Shown here in pieces: positions 1 through 8,319 of a stretch of DNA of 63,212 nt. Made by a program: the position numbers and the translations under genes. Position 1 is the stretch's first letter, and each line of letters starts with the position of its first letter. The stretch is from Gaiellales bacterium (GTDB lineage Bacteria; Actinomycetota; Thermoleophilia; Gaiellales; JAICJC01): contig DASWRM010000066.1 of assembly GCA_036403155.1 (NCBI GenBank), positions 1 to 63,212 on the forward strand, given 5' to 3'. Below the pieces are notes generated by a model that was not told the origin of the DNA, did no database searches, and saw only the letters and a list, made by a program, of their open reading frames with translations.

Positions 1-504
1 GTAGCCGATCGCCAGCCCCATGCCGGACAGCAGGTCGTCGAGCAGCGAATAGCCGACGTAGCCCTCGAGGACGGCGAGCACGAGCAGCGTGACCCCGACG
101 GCGTGCGTCAGCTCGCGCGGCTTGCGAAACGCCCCGGTGAACACGACGCGCAGAAGGTGCAGCGTGATCGCGACGACGAACAGGAGCGCCGCCCAGTGGT
201 GCGTCTGGCGCATGAGCAGGCCGGCCCGCACGTCGAGCGAGAGGTGCACCGTCGATGCGTAGGCGTCGCTCACCTTCTGCCCCTCGAGCGGCGAGTAGCT
301 GCCGTGGTAGACCGTCGTGTGCAGGCTCGGCTCGAAGAACAGGGTCAGGTAGATCCCCGTCATGACGAGGATCACGAACGAGTAGAGCGCGATCTCCCCG
401 AGCAGGAACGACCAGTTCTCCGGAAACGGGTAGCGGAGCGCCCGGACGATCAGGGGCCCGACGCCGGTGCGCTCGTCGAGCGCTGAGGTCGTCTTTTCGA
501 TCAC
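1..504 (-). CDS. qcrB: Cytochrome bc1 complex cytochrome b subunit, N-terminal part
   Basis: Membrane subunit of the menaquinol:cytochrome c oxidoreductase that carries the two b hemes and the quinone sites. The 168 visible residues include a first membrane helix (around 38-60), the heme-binding helix with 'TRQTHHWAALLF'-style histidines (QTHHWAALLFVVAITLHLLR), the 'FRKPRELTH' segment and the following 'DDLLSG.GL' motif, all typical of actinobacterial QcrB. The gene runs off the left edge, so its C-terminal part is missing. The GTG start overlaps the qcrA stop by four bases (GTGA), indicating translational coupling as the last visible gene of the operon. Confidence 0.93.
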   Translation of the reverse strand, partial: MIEKTTSALDERTGVGPLIVRALRYPFPENWSFLLGEIALYSFVILVMTGIYLTLFFEPSLHTTVYHGSYSPLEGQKVSDAYASTVHLSLDVRAGLLMRQTHHWAALLFVVAITLHLLRVVFTGAFRKPRELTHAVGVTLLVLAVLEGYVGYSLLDDLLSGMGLAIGY

Positions 505-1496
505 GCGCGGGCCACCCCCCACCAGGACGGGCCGACCGGCCCCGACATCCCTCCCGCGGCCTCGAGCGACCCGTCCGGCCCCAGCCGCAGCGGCAGCTGT
601 GGGAGCGGCCGGCCGGCGGGGCCGAACTCGACCGCGGCGCCTCGCAGGACGTCGAACGTGGAGTAGTGGCACGGGCACACCAGCGCCGGGCCCGGCTCGC
701 TCGGCGCGTAGAGCGGATAGCGCAGCATCGCGACCGCGCACCCCGCGTGGGTGCAGATCTTGGAGAAGGCCTGGATGCCGTTCACGTCCCAGCCCTCTCG
801 CCCCTTCGGCGGACGGATCTCACGCGGATTGACGGCGCACACGACGACCGGCGACCCGAGCTCCCGCCGGTCGGAGCCTTTCGGGAACGCCGTCACGAAC
901 GAGCCGACCTCGACGTCCTCGGGCCGGATCGGGATCCCGTGCTCGTCGACGAGCTGCGTCCCGGCACGCCACGGCGAGGAGCCGGTTCCGCCGTGCACGC
1001 CTTCCGCCGGCGAGAGCAGCGGCGCGACGGCGGCTGCGCCGAGGCCGGCGACGGCGGTGGTGGCTGCGAGCCCGAGCAGACGGCGCCGGTCGATCCCCTC
1101 GCCGGCCTGCGCGATGCCCCCCTGCACGCGCTCCCCCACGCCCTCATGGGCGATCGGCGGGCGAGGCTCGGAGATCACCTCCTGGACCACCACCAGCCTC
1201 GCCGCGACCACTGCCGCGGCGGCCAGCAGCGCGAGGCCGGCTCCGAGCGTGACGCCGAAGGCCTGCGTCGACCACCCGAGCGCGTAGACGACCACGAAAA
1301 CTGCGAACGGGACCGCAGCGGCGAGCAGAAGCAGCGCCACCGCCAGCTCCCGTCGCCGCGTGGACGGCACGCGCCGTTCGAGCACCGTCTCGCCGGGCGG
1401 CTCCGCCTCCCGCTCTGCGGCGGCCGCTTCCCGTTCCGCCTCGCCGCGGACGGCCAGACCGGCCAGCGCAGCGGCAATCCGGCGCCTCCAGCTCAC
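501..1496 (-). CDS. qcrA: Rieske iron-sulfur subunit of the bc1 complex
   Basis: Electron-transfer subunit (331 aa) that passes electrons from menaquinol to the c hemes of QcrC. It has the actinobacterial layout: three hydrophobic helices (about 46-75, 78-104 and 132-160, the last preceded by Arg-rich DRRR) and then a C-terminal Rieske domain. The 2Fe-2S ligands are clear: CTHAGC at about 248-253 and CPCHYS at about 274-279. The GTG start at 1496 overlaps the qcrC stop by four bases; a longer reading frame upstream exists but would run into qcrC and adds no conserved sequence. Confidence 0.95.
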   Translation of the reverse strand: MSWRRRIAAALAGLAVRGEAEREAAAAEREAEPPGETVLERRVPSTRRRELAVALLLLAAAVPFAVFVVVYALGWSTQAFGVTLGAGLALLAAAAVVAARLVVVQEVISEPRPPIAHEGVGERVQGGIAQAGEGIDRRRLLGLAATTAVAGLGAAAVAPLLSPAEGVHGGTGSSPWRAGTQLVDEHGIPIRPEDVEVGSFVTAFPKGSDRRELGSPVVVCAVNPREIRPPKGREGWDVNGIQAFSKICTHAGCAVAMLRYPLYAPSEPGPALVCPCHYSTFDVLRGAAVEFGPAGRPLPQLPLRLGPDGSLEAAGGMSGPVGPSWWGVARA

Positions 1497-2254
1497 GTGC
1501 TGCGCTCCCCGATCAGCCGGGCAACGACGAGCAGCCCGCCGATGCCAAGAAACCACGCGACCATGCCCTCGGGGATCGGCCCGAGATGCCCGAGCGACCA
1601 GCCGCCGGCATCCCTGGGGTTCGTGCGCACCTCAACCACGTACCGCGCGATCGAGTCGATGTCGTGCTGGTCGAGCTGGCTCTCGCTGAACCGCGGCATC
1701 AGGTACGGCCCGATCCGGATCGCCTCGGCGATCTGCGTCGGCGTCGCGCTGTCGAGCGGCGGCACCGAGGCACCCGGGACGACGCCACCCGTCCCTGTGA
1801 TCTGATGGCAGCCGGCGCACGCGTCGGCGAACACCGTACGGCCATGCGAGAGCGACCCGGCGACCGGGTCGGCATGCGGCACCGGTGGGCCGCCGAGCGA
1901 CGCGATGTAGCTCACCAGCGCGCGGATCTGCCCGGGTGGATACGCCGGATGCGCGCGTCTCGGCGGGAGCCCTGGCGCCGTCAGCGGCATCCGCCCCGTG
2001 GACAGATAGAAATCGGCAGCCTGCGCTCCGACGCCGACCAGCGAGGGGCCGCGGCCCTGCACCCCGGTGGCGGACATGCCGTGGCAGCTCGCGCAGCCGT
2101 TGACGAACAGCCGGCGACCGAGCGCGACGTCGCTGGTCCGGGACACCAGCGTGCCGGCCCGGGGCGGAGTGTCGACCCACGCCAGGCCGACGACGAGCGC
2201 GCCCGCAAGCACGACCAGCGCCATGCCCACGATCCGGGCCACCCGGTCACGCAC
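1493..2254 (-). CDS. qcrC: Diheme cytochrome c subunit of the bc1 complex
   Basis: 253-residue membrane-anchored diheme cytochrome c. An N-terminal helix (about 8-27) is followed by two c-type domains with CASCH (54-58) and CAGCH (146-150), each with a plausible Met ligand downstream (GRMPL, YLMPRFS), and a C-terminal helix (about 231-247). This two-heme, two-anchor plan is that of actinobacterial QcrC, which wires bc1 directly to the aa3 oxidase instead of using a soluble cytochrome c. The GTG start at 2254 overlaps the preceding gene by eight bases. The order ctaC-ctaD-...-qcrC-qcrA-qcrB supports a bc1-aa3 supercomplex. Confidence 0.93.
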   Translation of the reverse strand: MRDRVARIVGMALVVLAGALVVGLAWVDTPPRAGTLVSRTSDVALGRRLFVNGCASCHGMSATGVQGRGPSLVGVGAQAADFYLSTGRMPLTAPGLPPRRAHPAYPPGQIRALVSYIASLGGPPVPHADPVAGSLSHGRTVFADACAGCHQITGTGGVVPGASVPPLDSATPTQIAEAIRIGPYLMPRFSESQLDQHDIDSIARYVVEVRTNPRDAGGWSLGHLGPIPEGMVAWFLGIGGLLVVARLIGERST

Positions 2255-2858
2255 GGCCGGCCTCCGCGCGCTCGCGCAGCAGCTGGTCGGCATGCTCGCG
2301 CCGCACAGCGCGCGCGCCAACGCCGAGCGCGGCCAGCCCCAGGGCCACCGATCCGGTGAACATGAGCGCGGCCGCCGCACGCTGGTCGCCCATCGAGATG
2401 CCGTGATAGGCGGGCCGGCCCGCGCCCATCAGCCAGAACGACAAGGCGTCGCCGGCCGGGATGGCGGCCAGCAGCACGGCGACCGGCCCCGCCGGCGACC
2501 GTGACGCGGGCCACGCGACCACTCCCGACCAGCACGTCACGGCCAGCAGGAGCAGGCACGCCTGCGTGATCCCGTGCAGCAGGCCGTGCCGCAGCTCGAG
2601 GTGCAGCAGCGCCGGCGCGTGGATCATGACCTGGGCGCCCGTGAGCGTGGCCCAGGCGAGCGCCAAACCGGCGACCGTCCACCGCCCCGCGGCAAATGGC
2701 GCCGGCCAGGCGAGGAGCGGTGCCGCGAGGTAGACGACCGCGACGAGCTCCGCCATGTGCACCGCGAGCGGCCGCGTTGCGTCGATGCGCTCGGGCGGAA
2801 CGGTCGCGACGGCGAGCACCAGCAGCCCGGCCACCATCGATGTCGCCCGCAGCCTCAT
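2247..2858 (-). CDS. CtaG-like cytochrome c oxidase assembly membrane protein
   Basis: 203-residue protein with about six predicted membrane segments. The spacing of helices, the 'VHMAEL' segment near residue 33 and the late 'GDQRAAAALMF' segment resemble the CtaG family (caa3-type oxidase assembly, thought to help copper delivery to CuB). The match is partial: the usual paired histidines of the first helix are reduced. It sits between the oxidase and bc1 genes and overlaps both neighbours (ATGA with the gene upstream), so a role in oxidase maturation fits. Identification is moderate; it could also be an unrelated accessory membrane protein. Confidence 0.6.
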   Translation of the reverse strand: MRLRATSMVAGLLVLAVATVPPERIDATRPLAVHMAELVAVVYLAAPLLAWPAPFAAGRWTVAGLALAWATLTGAQVMIHAPALLHLELRHGLLHGITQACLLLLAVTCWSGVVAWPASRSPAGPVAVLLAAIPAGDALSFWLMGAGRPAYHGISMGDQRAAAALMFTGSVALGLAALGVGARAVRREHADQLLRERAEAGRA

Positions 2859-3208
2859 CGCCGGGCATCCGACCGCTGGGCGAGCAGTTCCCGCACCACG
2901 CCGCCGAGACCGACGGCTATCACGCCGAGCGCGAGCAGCACCAGCCAGCGGCCTGCCGCGATCGCGGTCAGCAGGAGCAGCACGCCGAACGCCGTCAGCG
3001 TCGGCGCAAGGCTGACGTCGGGAATTGCGCGGACATCACGCTGGCGCGGCGCCGCGACGCCGACCGCCACCCCGGTGAGCACCGTCACGACCGCCGAGCA
3101 CGCGAGCAGGATCCAGGGGCTCCGCACGGAGCCCGACCACAGCAGGAGCCCGACGGCGAAGGCGGCGAGCGCCAAGCCCCAGCCGATCAGCGGTACAGCC
3201 GGCCTCAC
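2855..3208 (-). CDS. Small membrane protein of the oxidase operon
   Basis: 117 residues, almost entirely hydrophobic, with four likely membrane helices (about 6-26, 30-52, 69-84, 87-105) and a charged tail. I do not recognise the family by sequence. Its place directly after ctaD, with a GTGA overlap at its start and an ATGA overlap at its end, makes a small oxidase subunit (subunit IV/CtaF-like) or assembly partner the most likely role. No canonical subunit III gene is present in this operon, and this protein is too short to be one. Confidence 0.75.
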   Translation of the reverse strand: MRPAVPLIGWGLALAAFAVGLLLWSGSVRSPWILLACSAVVTVLTGVAVGVAAPRQRDVRAIPDVSLAPTLTAFGVLLLLTAIAAGRWLVLLALGVIAVGLGGVVRELLAQRSDARR

Positions 3209-4809
3209 GTCGGGGACTCCTCGCGCAGGTCAAGCAGCGGGGCGTGCGAGCGGATCGGCGGCAGCGAGTCGAAGTTGTGCCGCGGCGGCGGCGAAGTCGT
3301 CCACCACTCGACCGTCTGCCCGTTCCAGGGGTCGTTCCCGGCCGGCCGGCCGCTCATCCAGCTACGCAGGAGGTTGACGGCGAACACGACCATCGCCACG
3401 CCGACCACGTAGCTCCCGATCGTCGACACCAGGTTCCAGTCGGCCAGGTTGGCGACGCGAGGATAGTCCGCGACGCGGCGAACCATGCCATCCCACCCGA
3501 GGATGAAGAACGGGAAGAAGGTCAGGTTCGTCCCGATAGCGAGCACCCAGAAGTGCAGCTTCCCGAGGCCCTCGCCCAGCAGGCGGCCGGTCGCCTTGGG
3601 ATACCAGTGGTAGATCCCCGCGAAGAGGCCGAACAGGCTCCCCGCAAACAGCGTGTAGTGGAAGTGGCCGACGACGAAGTACGTGTCGTTGACGTGGTAG
3701 TCGAGCGGCGCGCTGGCGACGTAGATGCCGGTCAGGCCGCCCACCAGGAACTGCACGAAGAATCCGAGCGCGAAGAGGGTGGACGTGCGCAGCACCAGCG
3801 CGCCGCCCCACATCGTCATGAGCGCGTCGAAGTACTCGACCCCGGCGAAGATCAGGAGGGCAATGCTGGTCACGGAGAAGTACTCGTTGGTGACCTGGCC
3901 GGTCGTGAACATGTGGTGCCCCCACACGGCCATCGACGTCGCGGCGAACCCGAGGATGGCGACCACGAACACGCCGTACCCCGACATCCGCCGGCCGGCC
4001 GCCGTGGCGATCACCTCGAGCGAGGCGCCGACGAACGGAAAGAACATCACATAGACGACCGGGTGCCCGTAGAACCAGAACAGGTTCAGGTAGGTGTTCG
4101 GGTCGACCCCGATGCTGGTGTGGCGGGCGACGAACAGCAGGCCCATCGCGCCCGCCAGAGCCGGAAAGGCGAACAGGACGTTGAAGCACGTCGCCACCAT
4201 CGTCCAGGTGAACACCGGCACGCGCAGCATCGTCATGCCGGGCGCGCGTCGCAGGAGGACGGTCGCCAGGATGGTTCCCGCGAGGATCATCGAGCTGATC
4301 GCCTCGGCGGTCACCCCCGCCGTCCAGAGGTCGGTCCCGGTGCCCGGCGAGAACGTGTCGTTGGACATGGGCAGGAACTCCGTCCACCCGTCGCGGGGAT
4401 AGCCGCTGGTCGTGAACAGCGACGAGTACGACAGCACGCCGCCGCCGATCATCAGCCAGAGGGCGAACAGGTTCAGCCGCGGCGCCACCAGATCGGCGGC
4501 ACCGACCTGGAGCGGCACCAGGTACGCCCCGAGCGCCAGCGCCGCCGGCGTCATGACGAAGTAGATCATCGTCGAGCCGTGGAGCGAGTACAGCTCGTTG
4601 TAGCGGTCACGCGAGAGGAACTGGAGACCCGGCTGCGCGAGCTCGGTACGCATGGTCAGCGCGACCAGTCCTCCGGTCACCAGGAAGACGCCGCACATCC
4701 ATCCGAGGTGCGTCGCGATCCGCTTGTGGTCGGTCGCGCCGAGCCAGGAGAGGACGAGCCCGGGAGCGGGCCGGGGATCCGCGGTGGGGGCCGGCGTGGC
4801 CGCGCTCAC
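3205..4809 (-). CDS. ctaD: Cytochrome c oxidase subunit I (noncanonical proton-channel residues)
   Basis: 534-residue heme-copper oxidase catalytic subunit with twelve helices. Heme a ligands H77 (SLHGSTM) and H384, heme a3 ligand H382 (GHFHYT), and CuB ligands H249 (GHPVVY), H298 and H299 (GHHMFT) are all present, as is Y253 of the His-Tyr pair. Compared by eye with R. sphaeroides subunit I, D132 is kept as D106, but E286 is V251 and the K-channel lysine K362 is E325; the A2-type 'YS' alternative is also absent (YGHP). So the metal centres look intact while the proton paths differ. GTG start chosen because it overlaps the ctaC stop (GTGA). Confidence 0.95.
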   Translation of the reverse strand: MSAATPAPTADPRPAPGLVLSWLGATDHKRIATHLGWMCGVFLVTGGLVALTMRTELAQPGLQFLSRDRYNELYSLHGSTMIYFVMTPAALALGAYLVPLQVGAADLVAPRLNLFALWLMIGGGVLSYSSLFTTSGYPRDGWTEFLPMSNDTFSPGTGTDLWTAGVTAEAISSMILAGTILATVLLRRAPGMTMLRVPVFTWTMVATCFNVLFAFPALAGAMGLLFVARHTSIGVDPNTYLNLFWFYGHPVVYVMFFPFVGASLEVIATAAGRRMSGYGVFVVAILGFAATSMAVWGHHMFTTGQVTNEYFSVTSIALLIFAGVEYFDALMTMWGGALVLRTSTLFALGFFVQFLVGGLTGIYVASAPLDYHVNDTYFVVGHFHYTLFAGSLFGLFAGIYHWYPKATGRLLGEGLGKLHFWVLAIGTNLTFFPFFILGWDGMVRRVADYPRVANLADWNLVSTIGSYVVGVAMVVFAVNLLRSWMSGRPAGNDPWNGQTVEWWTTSPPPRHNFDSLPPIRSHAPLLDLREESPT

Positions 4810-5432
4810 GCGGCGCCCCCCGCCTGCCACGTCTGGAACTGCGAGGGCGCCAGCACTCGCACCGAGAAGCGCATGTAGGCGTGATTCCACCCGCAGAACT
4901 GGGCGCACTCGCCCAGGAACGACCCGGTCCGGTCGAAGCGCAGGTCGAACACGTTCGTGCGGTCGGGGTATGCGTAGCGCTTGAACCGCGAGGACGGGAT
5001 GAACATCGAGTGGATCACGTCCTGCGAGCGGAGCCGGAACTCGATCTCCTGGCCCGCCGGAACGACCAGGTCGCGCGATTGGCGGCCGTCCGGATACGTG
5101 AACGTCCAGCGCCACTGCGCGGCCAGTACGTCGACGGTCAGGGCCGGGTGCGACGAGACCGCGTCGACGCGGTCCTCCGTGCGGATCGTGCCGATGGCGA
5201 GACCGGCCGCGGCGACGACGAGGACGGCGACGTACGCAGCGGTCATGCCGTGGTGCTTTCCGGTCGGTGTCGCCGAGCGCCCGGGTCGCGCGCGGAAGCG
5301 CAGCACCGCCACCGCGTAGGCGGCCGTCACCAGCACGAAAGCGACGGCCAGCACCGCGACGTACGGCTTGAGCAGCGTTGAGTACTGACGTGCCGTGTCG
5401 CCGGCCAGCACCAGCGGGACGTGGGGGGACAC
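4806..5432 (-). CDS. ctaC: Cytochrome c oxidase subunit II
   Basis: 208-residue CuA subunit. Two membrane helices (about 23-44 and 61-82) are followed by the cupredoxin domain with the first histidine in VIHSMFIP and the ligand cluster GECAQFCGWNHAYM, which supplies the two cysteines, histidine and methionine of CuA. The usual Glu between the cysteines is Gln, a change also seen in ba3-type enzymes, where this residue binds through its backbone. It is the first gene of the respiratory operon and starts with GTG; a divergent promoter region of about 108 bases separates it from the ChaB-like gene. No clear ribosome binding site was seen. Confidence 0.93.
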   Translation of the reverse strand: MSPHVPLVLAGDTARQYSTLLKPYVAVLAVAFVLVTAAYAVAVLRFRARPGRSATPTGKHHGMTAAYVAVLVVAAAGLAIGTIRTEDRVDAVSSHPALTVDVLAAQWRWTFTYPDGRQSRDLVVPAGQEIEFRLRSQDVIHSMFIPSSRFKRYAYPDRTNVFDLRFDRTGSFLGECAQFCGWNHAYMRFSVRVLAPSQFQTWQAGGAA

Positions 5433-5540
5433 CGTCCGGCGATGTTACCCCGAGGCGCGCGCGCGAGAAACGCGGCGCAGCGCGATTCGGCGCGCGGCCT
5501 GGCGGGCATGGCGTTCGGGAGTCACACCAGGAGGTAGACG

Positions 5541-5930
5541 ATGCCGACACGCAAGGAAGACCTGCCGGGCACGCTCAAGCGTTCGCCGGCCAAGGTGCAG
5601 CGCACCTACGCCAAGACGCTCGACAGCGCGCACGAGGAGTACGACTCCGAGGAGCGCGCCCATCGCACCGCCTTCGCCGCCGTCAAGCACGTCGCGGAGA
5701 AGAAGGGCGACCACTGGGAGCTGAAGGATCGGAAGGGACCGTCCGACGAGCAGAGCGCCCAGTCGGGCGCCGCCGCCCGGAAGCATCCCAAGCCCACCGC
5801 CGGCGGCGTCGACGCGGCCGGGGCGAGCAAGCAGGAGCTCTACGAGCGCGCCCGGAAGCTCGGCGTGAAGGGCCGCTCGAAGATGGACAAGACCCAGCTC
5901 GGCCGCGCCATCGCCCGCCGCAACGGCTAG
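5541..5930 (+). CDS. ChaB-domain protein with C-terminal Rho_N/SAP-like segment
   Basis: 129-residue soluble basic protein. The first 60 residues match the ChaB fold (LKRSPAKVQRTYAKTLDSAH...YDSEERAHRTAFAAVKH), named after the neighbour of the E. coli cation/proton antiporter ChaA. A flexible Gly/Ala/Lys linker follows, then a short helix-extended-helix segment near 98-127 (KQELYERARKLGVKGRSKM) resembling the Rho N-terminal/SAP-like nucleic-acid-binding motif. Such ChaB-Rho_N proteins are common in actinobacteria and often associated with stress. A strong AGGAGG lies nine bases upstream of the ATG. The molecular function is unknown. Confidence 0.85.
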   Translation: MPTRKEDLPGTLKRSPAKVQRTYAKTLDSAHEEYDSEERAHRTAFAAVKHVAEKKGDHWELKDRKGPSDEQSAQSGAAARKHPKPTAGGVDAAGASKQELYERARKLGVKGRSKMDKTQLGRAIARRNG

Positions 5931-6025
5931 CAGCCTCACCGCCGGAGGTCGCCGCCCGGCGGCCTCCGGCGCAGCTGGGCTGCATCCCGTGTTCGGAACC
6001 GCCGGGGATCGGGCACTACCGGTCT

Positions 6026-6610
6026 ATGCCAGTGGAGCCCGCCCAGCAGGGGCGCGAGAGCCCCGGCGACGGAGACGGCCTGCGACCGCCGATCGGGCTC
6101 ACGCTTCCGCGGCATCGCGATCTCGAGGGGCGGATCTGGCCGTGGTCGGAGCGTGTCCGCCAGGCGATCACGCTGCTGCTGCTCGCGTTCGTGGTGGCCG
6201 CGCTCGCAAACGTCTTCGGACAGCGCCCGAGCACCGCCTCCGCGACCTCGGCAGCCGCCAGGCTGCGGGTGCAAACGCCGTCCGCCGTACGCGGCGGCCT
6301 GATCTACCAGACGCGGGTGGACGTCACCGCGACGCGGGCCATCGCACGCCCCGTCATCACGCTCGACCGCAGCTGGCTCGACGGCATGACGCTCAACTCG
6401 GTGCAGCCGTCGCCGGCGTCGCAGACGAGCGGCCGCGGCGGGGCCACGTTTCAGTACCCGGCCCTGGCTGCCGGTCAGACGCTGACCGTGTGGTTCGAGT
6501 GGTCGACCAACCCGACGCTCGTCGACTGGCGGCGGCCGCGCACCGTGACCGTGGGCGACGGCGGCCGTGAGCTCGTCCACGAGACGTCGACCATCACGGT
6601 GTTCCCCTGA
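6026..6610 (+). CDS. Membrane-anchored exported protein of unknown function
   Basis: 194 residues: a charged cytoplasmic N-terminus, one membrane helix (about 48-66) and an extracytoplasmic beta-rich domain of about 125 residues with several Trp (LVDWRRPRTV, WFEWSTN) that may be an immunoglobulin-like fold. The family is not recognised. The ATG at 6026 is preferred over a longer frame that would overlap the previous gene. Its stop overlaps the next start by one base (TGATG), so it is probably co-translated with the YetF-like protein and may act with it at the membrane. Confidence 0.75.
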   Translation: MPVEPAQQGRESPGDGDGLRPPIGLTLPRHRDLEGRIWPWSERVRQAITLLLLAFVVAALANVFGQRPSTASATSAAARLRVQTPSAVRGGLIYQTRVDVTATRAIARPVITLDRSWLDGMTLNSVQPSPASQTSGRGGATFQYPALAAGQTLTVWFEWSTNPTLVDWRRPRTVTVGDGGRELVHETSTITVFP

Positions 6611-7053
6611 TGGATCTCGTCCTTCGCTGCCTCGTGCTGTTCCCGCTGGTGCTGATCCTGATCCGCGTGATCAACCGGCGTGAGCTGACGTCGATGGAGC
6701 CCTTCGACGTGGTGCTGCTCGTCGTGGTGGGCGACCTCCTGCAGCAGGGGATCACGCAGAACGACTTCTCGGTGACGGGCGCGGCGATCGTCGTCACGAC
6801 CATCACCCTGCTGTCCGCCGGCACGGCGTACGTCAACTGGCGGTTTCCGGGGCTGCGCAGGGCGCTCGAGGGCGAGCCGGTGATCCTGCTCGAGGGCGGG
6901 CGGCCGATCGAGCGCAACCTGCGCCGCCAGCGGATCACGTTCGCGGAGCTCGAGGCGCAGGCCCGACAGCAGGACATCCCCAACCTCGAGCGCGTGGCGT
7001 ATGCGGTGCTCGAGACGAACGGCAAGATCAGCTTTCTGACGCGGCCGTCGTGA
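6610..7053 (+). CDS. YetF/DUF421-family membrane protein
   Basis: 147 residues. Three membrane helices (about 2-20, 32-48, 55-78) precede a cytoplasmic YetF-type C-terminal domain containing the characteristic 'GEPVILLEGGRPIERNL' segment and the 'ITFAELEAQARQQDIPNLERV.YAVLETNG.IS' pattern. This is the short form, typical of the family's basic length without extra domains. Members affect spore and stress physiology in Bacillus, but the biochemical role is unknown. Translational coupling with the upstream anchored protein (TGATG) suggests a two-protein unit. Confidence 0.9.
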   Translation: MDLVLRCLVLFPLVLILIRVINRRELTSMEPFDVVLLVVVGDLLQQGITQNDFSVTGAAIVVTTITLLSAGTAYVNWRFPGLRRALEGEPVILLEGGRPIERNLRRQRITFAELEAQARQQDIPNLERVAYAVLETNGKISFLTRPS

Positions 7054-7090
7054 GCGTTTCGGACGGCACGAGGGTGGGAACCCCGACCGC

Positions 7091-8080
7091 GTGAGCGACC
7101 TGCCCACCCAGATCGGCTATCACCTGTCCTGCGAGGAGCACGGCCCCGACCGCCTCGTGGAGTGGGGCAGGCGCGCCGAGGAGGCGGGGTTCGACTTCAT
7201 CACGATCTCCGACCACTACCATCCGTGGACACATGCGCAGGGGCAGAGCCCGTTCGTCTGGAGCGTGCTGGGCGCGCTCGCGCAGGTGACCGAGCGCGTC
7301 GAGATCGGGACGGCGGTGACGTGCCCCATGATGCGGATCCATCCGGCCGTGATCGCGCAGGCCGCAGCAACCACCGCCTGCATGCTGCCCGGCCGCTTCT
7401 TTCTCGGCGTGGGCACGGGCGAGGCGCTGAACGAGCACATCCTCGGCGACCGCTGGCCGTCGAGCGGCGTGCGGCGCGACATGCTGGAGGAGGCCGTCGC
7501 CGTCATCCGGCTGCTCTGGGAGGGTGGCAGCCAGTCGCACTTCGGGCGTCACTACACCGTCGAGCAGGCGGCCGTCTTCACGCTTCCCGATGACCTTCCG
7601 CCCATCATCGTGTCCGGCTTCGGGACCCACGCAACCCGCCTCGCCGCCCGCATCGGCGACGGCTACATGAACACGGCACCCGACGCGGACGCCGCCGCGC
7701 TGTTTCGGGCCGAGGGCGGAACCGGGCCCTGCTACGGCAAGCTCGACGTGTGCCTCGCAGACAGCGAGGCCGAGGCCCGCCGGATCGCGCTGCGGACGTG
7801 GCCCACCTCCGCCATCCAGGGTGAGGTGATGCAGATCCTGCCGCTGCCCGCCCACTTCGAGCAGGCGACGGCCAGGGTCACCGAAGAGCAGGTGGCCGAG
7901 AGCATCGTCTGCGATCAGGACATCCAGGTGCACGTCGACCGCCTGCGGGAGTACGCGTCGGCCGGCTACGACCGTGTGGTCGTTCAGCAGGCGGGCGACG
8001 ACCAGTGGCGGCTGCTGGACGCCTACCGCCACGAGGTGCTGCCCGAGCTCGCCCACGCATCGCGGGCAGGCTCAGCCTAG
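7091..8080 (+). CDS. F420-dependent oxidoreductase, G6PDH-like luciferase-fold family
   Basis: 329-residue TIM-barrel protein of the luciferase-like superfamily. The N-terminal half (IGYHLSCEEHGPDRLVEWGRRAEEAG, ITISDHYHPW, EIGTAVTCPMMRIHP, GVGTGEALNEHI) matches the group that includes F420-dependent glucose-6-phosphate dehydrogenase and related F420 enzymes. The catalytic-type His in SDHYHPW is present. The natural substrate cannot be told from sequence: the group includes sugar-phosphate and hydroxymycolate-type oxidations. GTG start follows the YetF-like gene by 37 bases with no strong ribosome binding site. Presence implies that the host makes coenzyme F420. Confidence 0.88.
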   Translation: MSDLPTQIGYHLSCEEHGPDRLVEWGRRAEEAGFDFITISDHYHPWTHAQGQSPFVWSVLGALAQVTERVEIGTAVTCPMMRIHPAVIAQAAATTACMLPGRFFLGVGTGEALNEHILGDRWPSSGVRRDMLEEAVAVIRLLWEGGSQSHFGRHYTVEQAAVFTLPDDLPPIIVSGFGTHATRLAARIGDGYMNTAPDADAAALFRAEGGTGPCYGKLDVCLADSEAEARRIALRTWPTSAIQGEVMQILPLPAHFEQATARVTEEQVAESIVCDQDIQVHVDRLREYASAGYDRVVVQQAGDDQWRLLDAYRHEVLPELAHASRAGSA

Positions 8081-8241
8081 ATCGCTGGCTGCGGGTCCTC
8101 GACCGGCAAGGGAATCGGCAGGTCGGGTGCGGGCGTCCCGGGATCGGGCTCCGTCGGCGGCATGGCCGGCTCGGGCGGTGGCACCGAAGGATCCGGCGGG
8201 CGCGGCGCGGGCGGCGCTCCTGGAGGCTGAGGCATGGACAT
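8077..8241 (-). CDS. Possible small proline-rich protein
   Basis: A 54-codon frame giving a peptide about one-third proline, with PPxP repeats and acidic spacing, starting at ATG 8241 (a second ATG at 8235). Its stop overlaps the stop of the convergent F420 oxidoreductase gene. There is no good ribosome binding site, and low-complexity frames arise easily in GC-rich DNA, so this may not be a real gene. Confidence 0.3.
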   Translation of the reverse strand: MSMPQPPGAPPAPRPPDPSVPPPEPAMPPTEPDPGTPAPDLPIPLPVEDPQPAI

Positions 8242-8319
8242 GGCGGACGCGGTACCCGCGCCGGGCCAGCGCCAAACGGGCCACGTTTGGCGGGGCGGCA
8301 CAGGGGTAGGGGTGCCGGG

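Noticed and set aside
3244-4878. 544-codon plus-strand open frame opposite ctaD
   Set aside because: Shadow of the heme-copper oxidase gene; charged composition without motifs.
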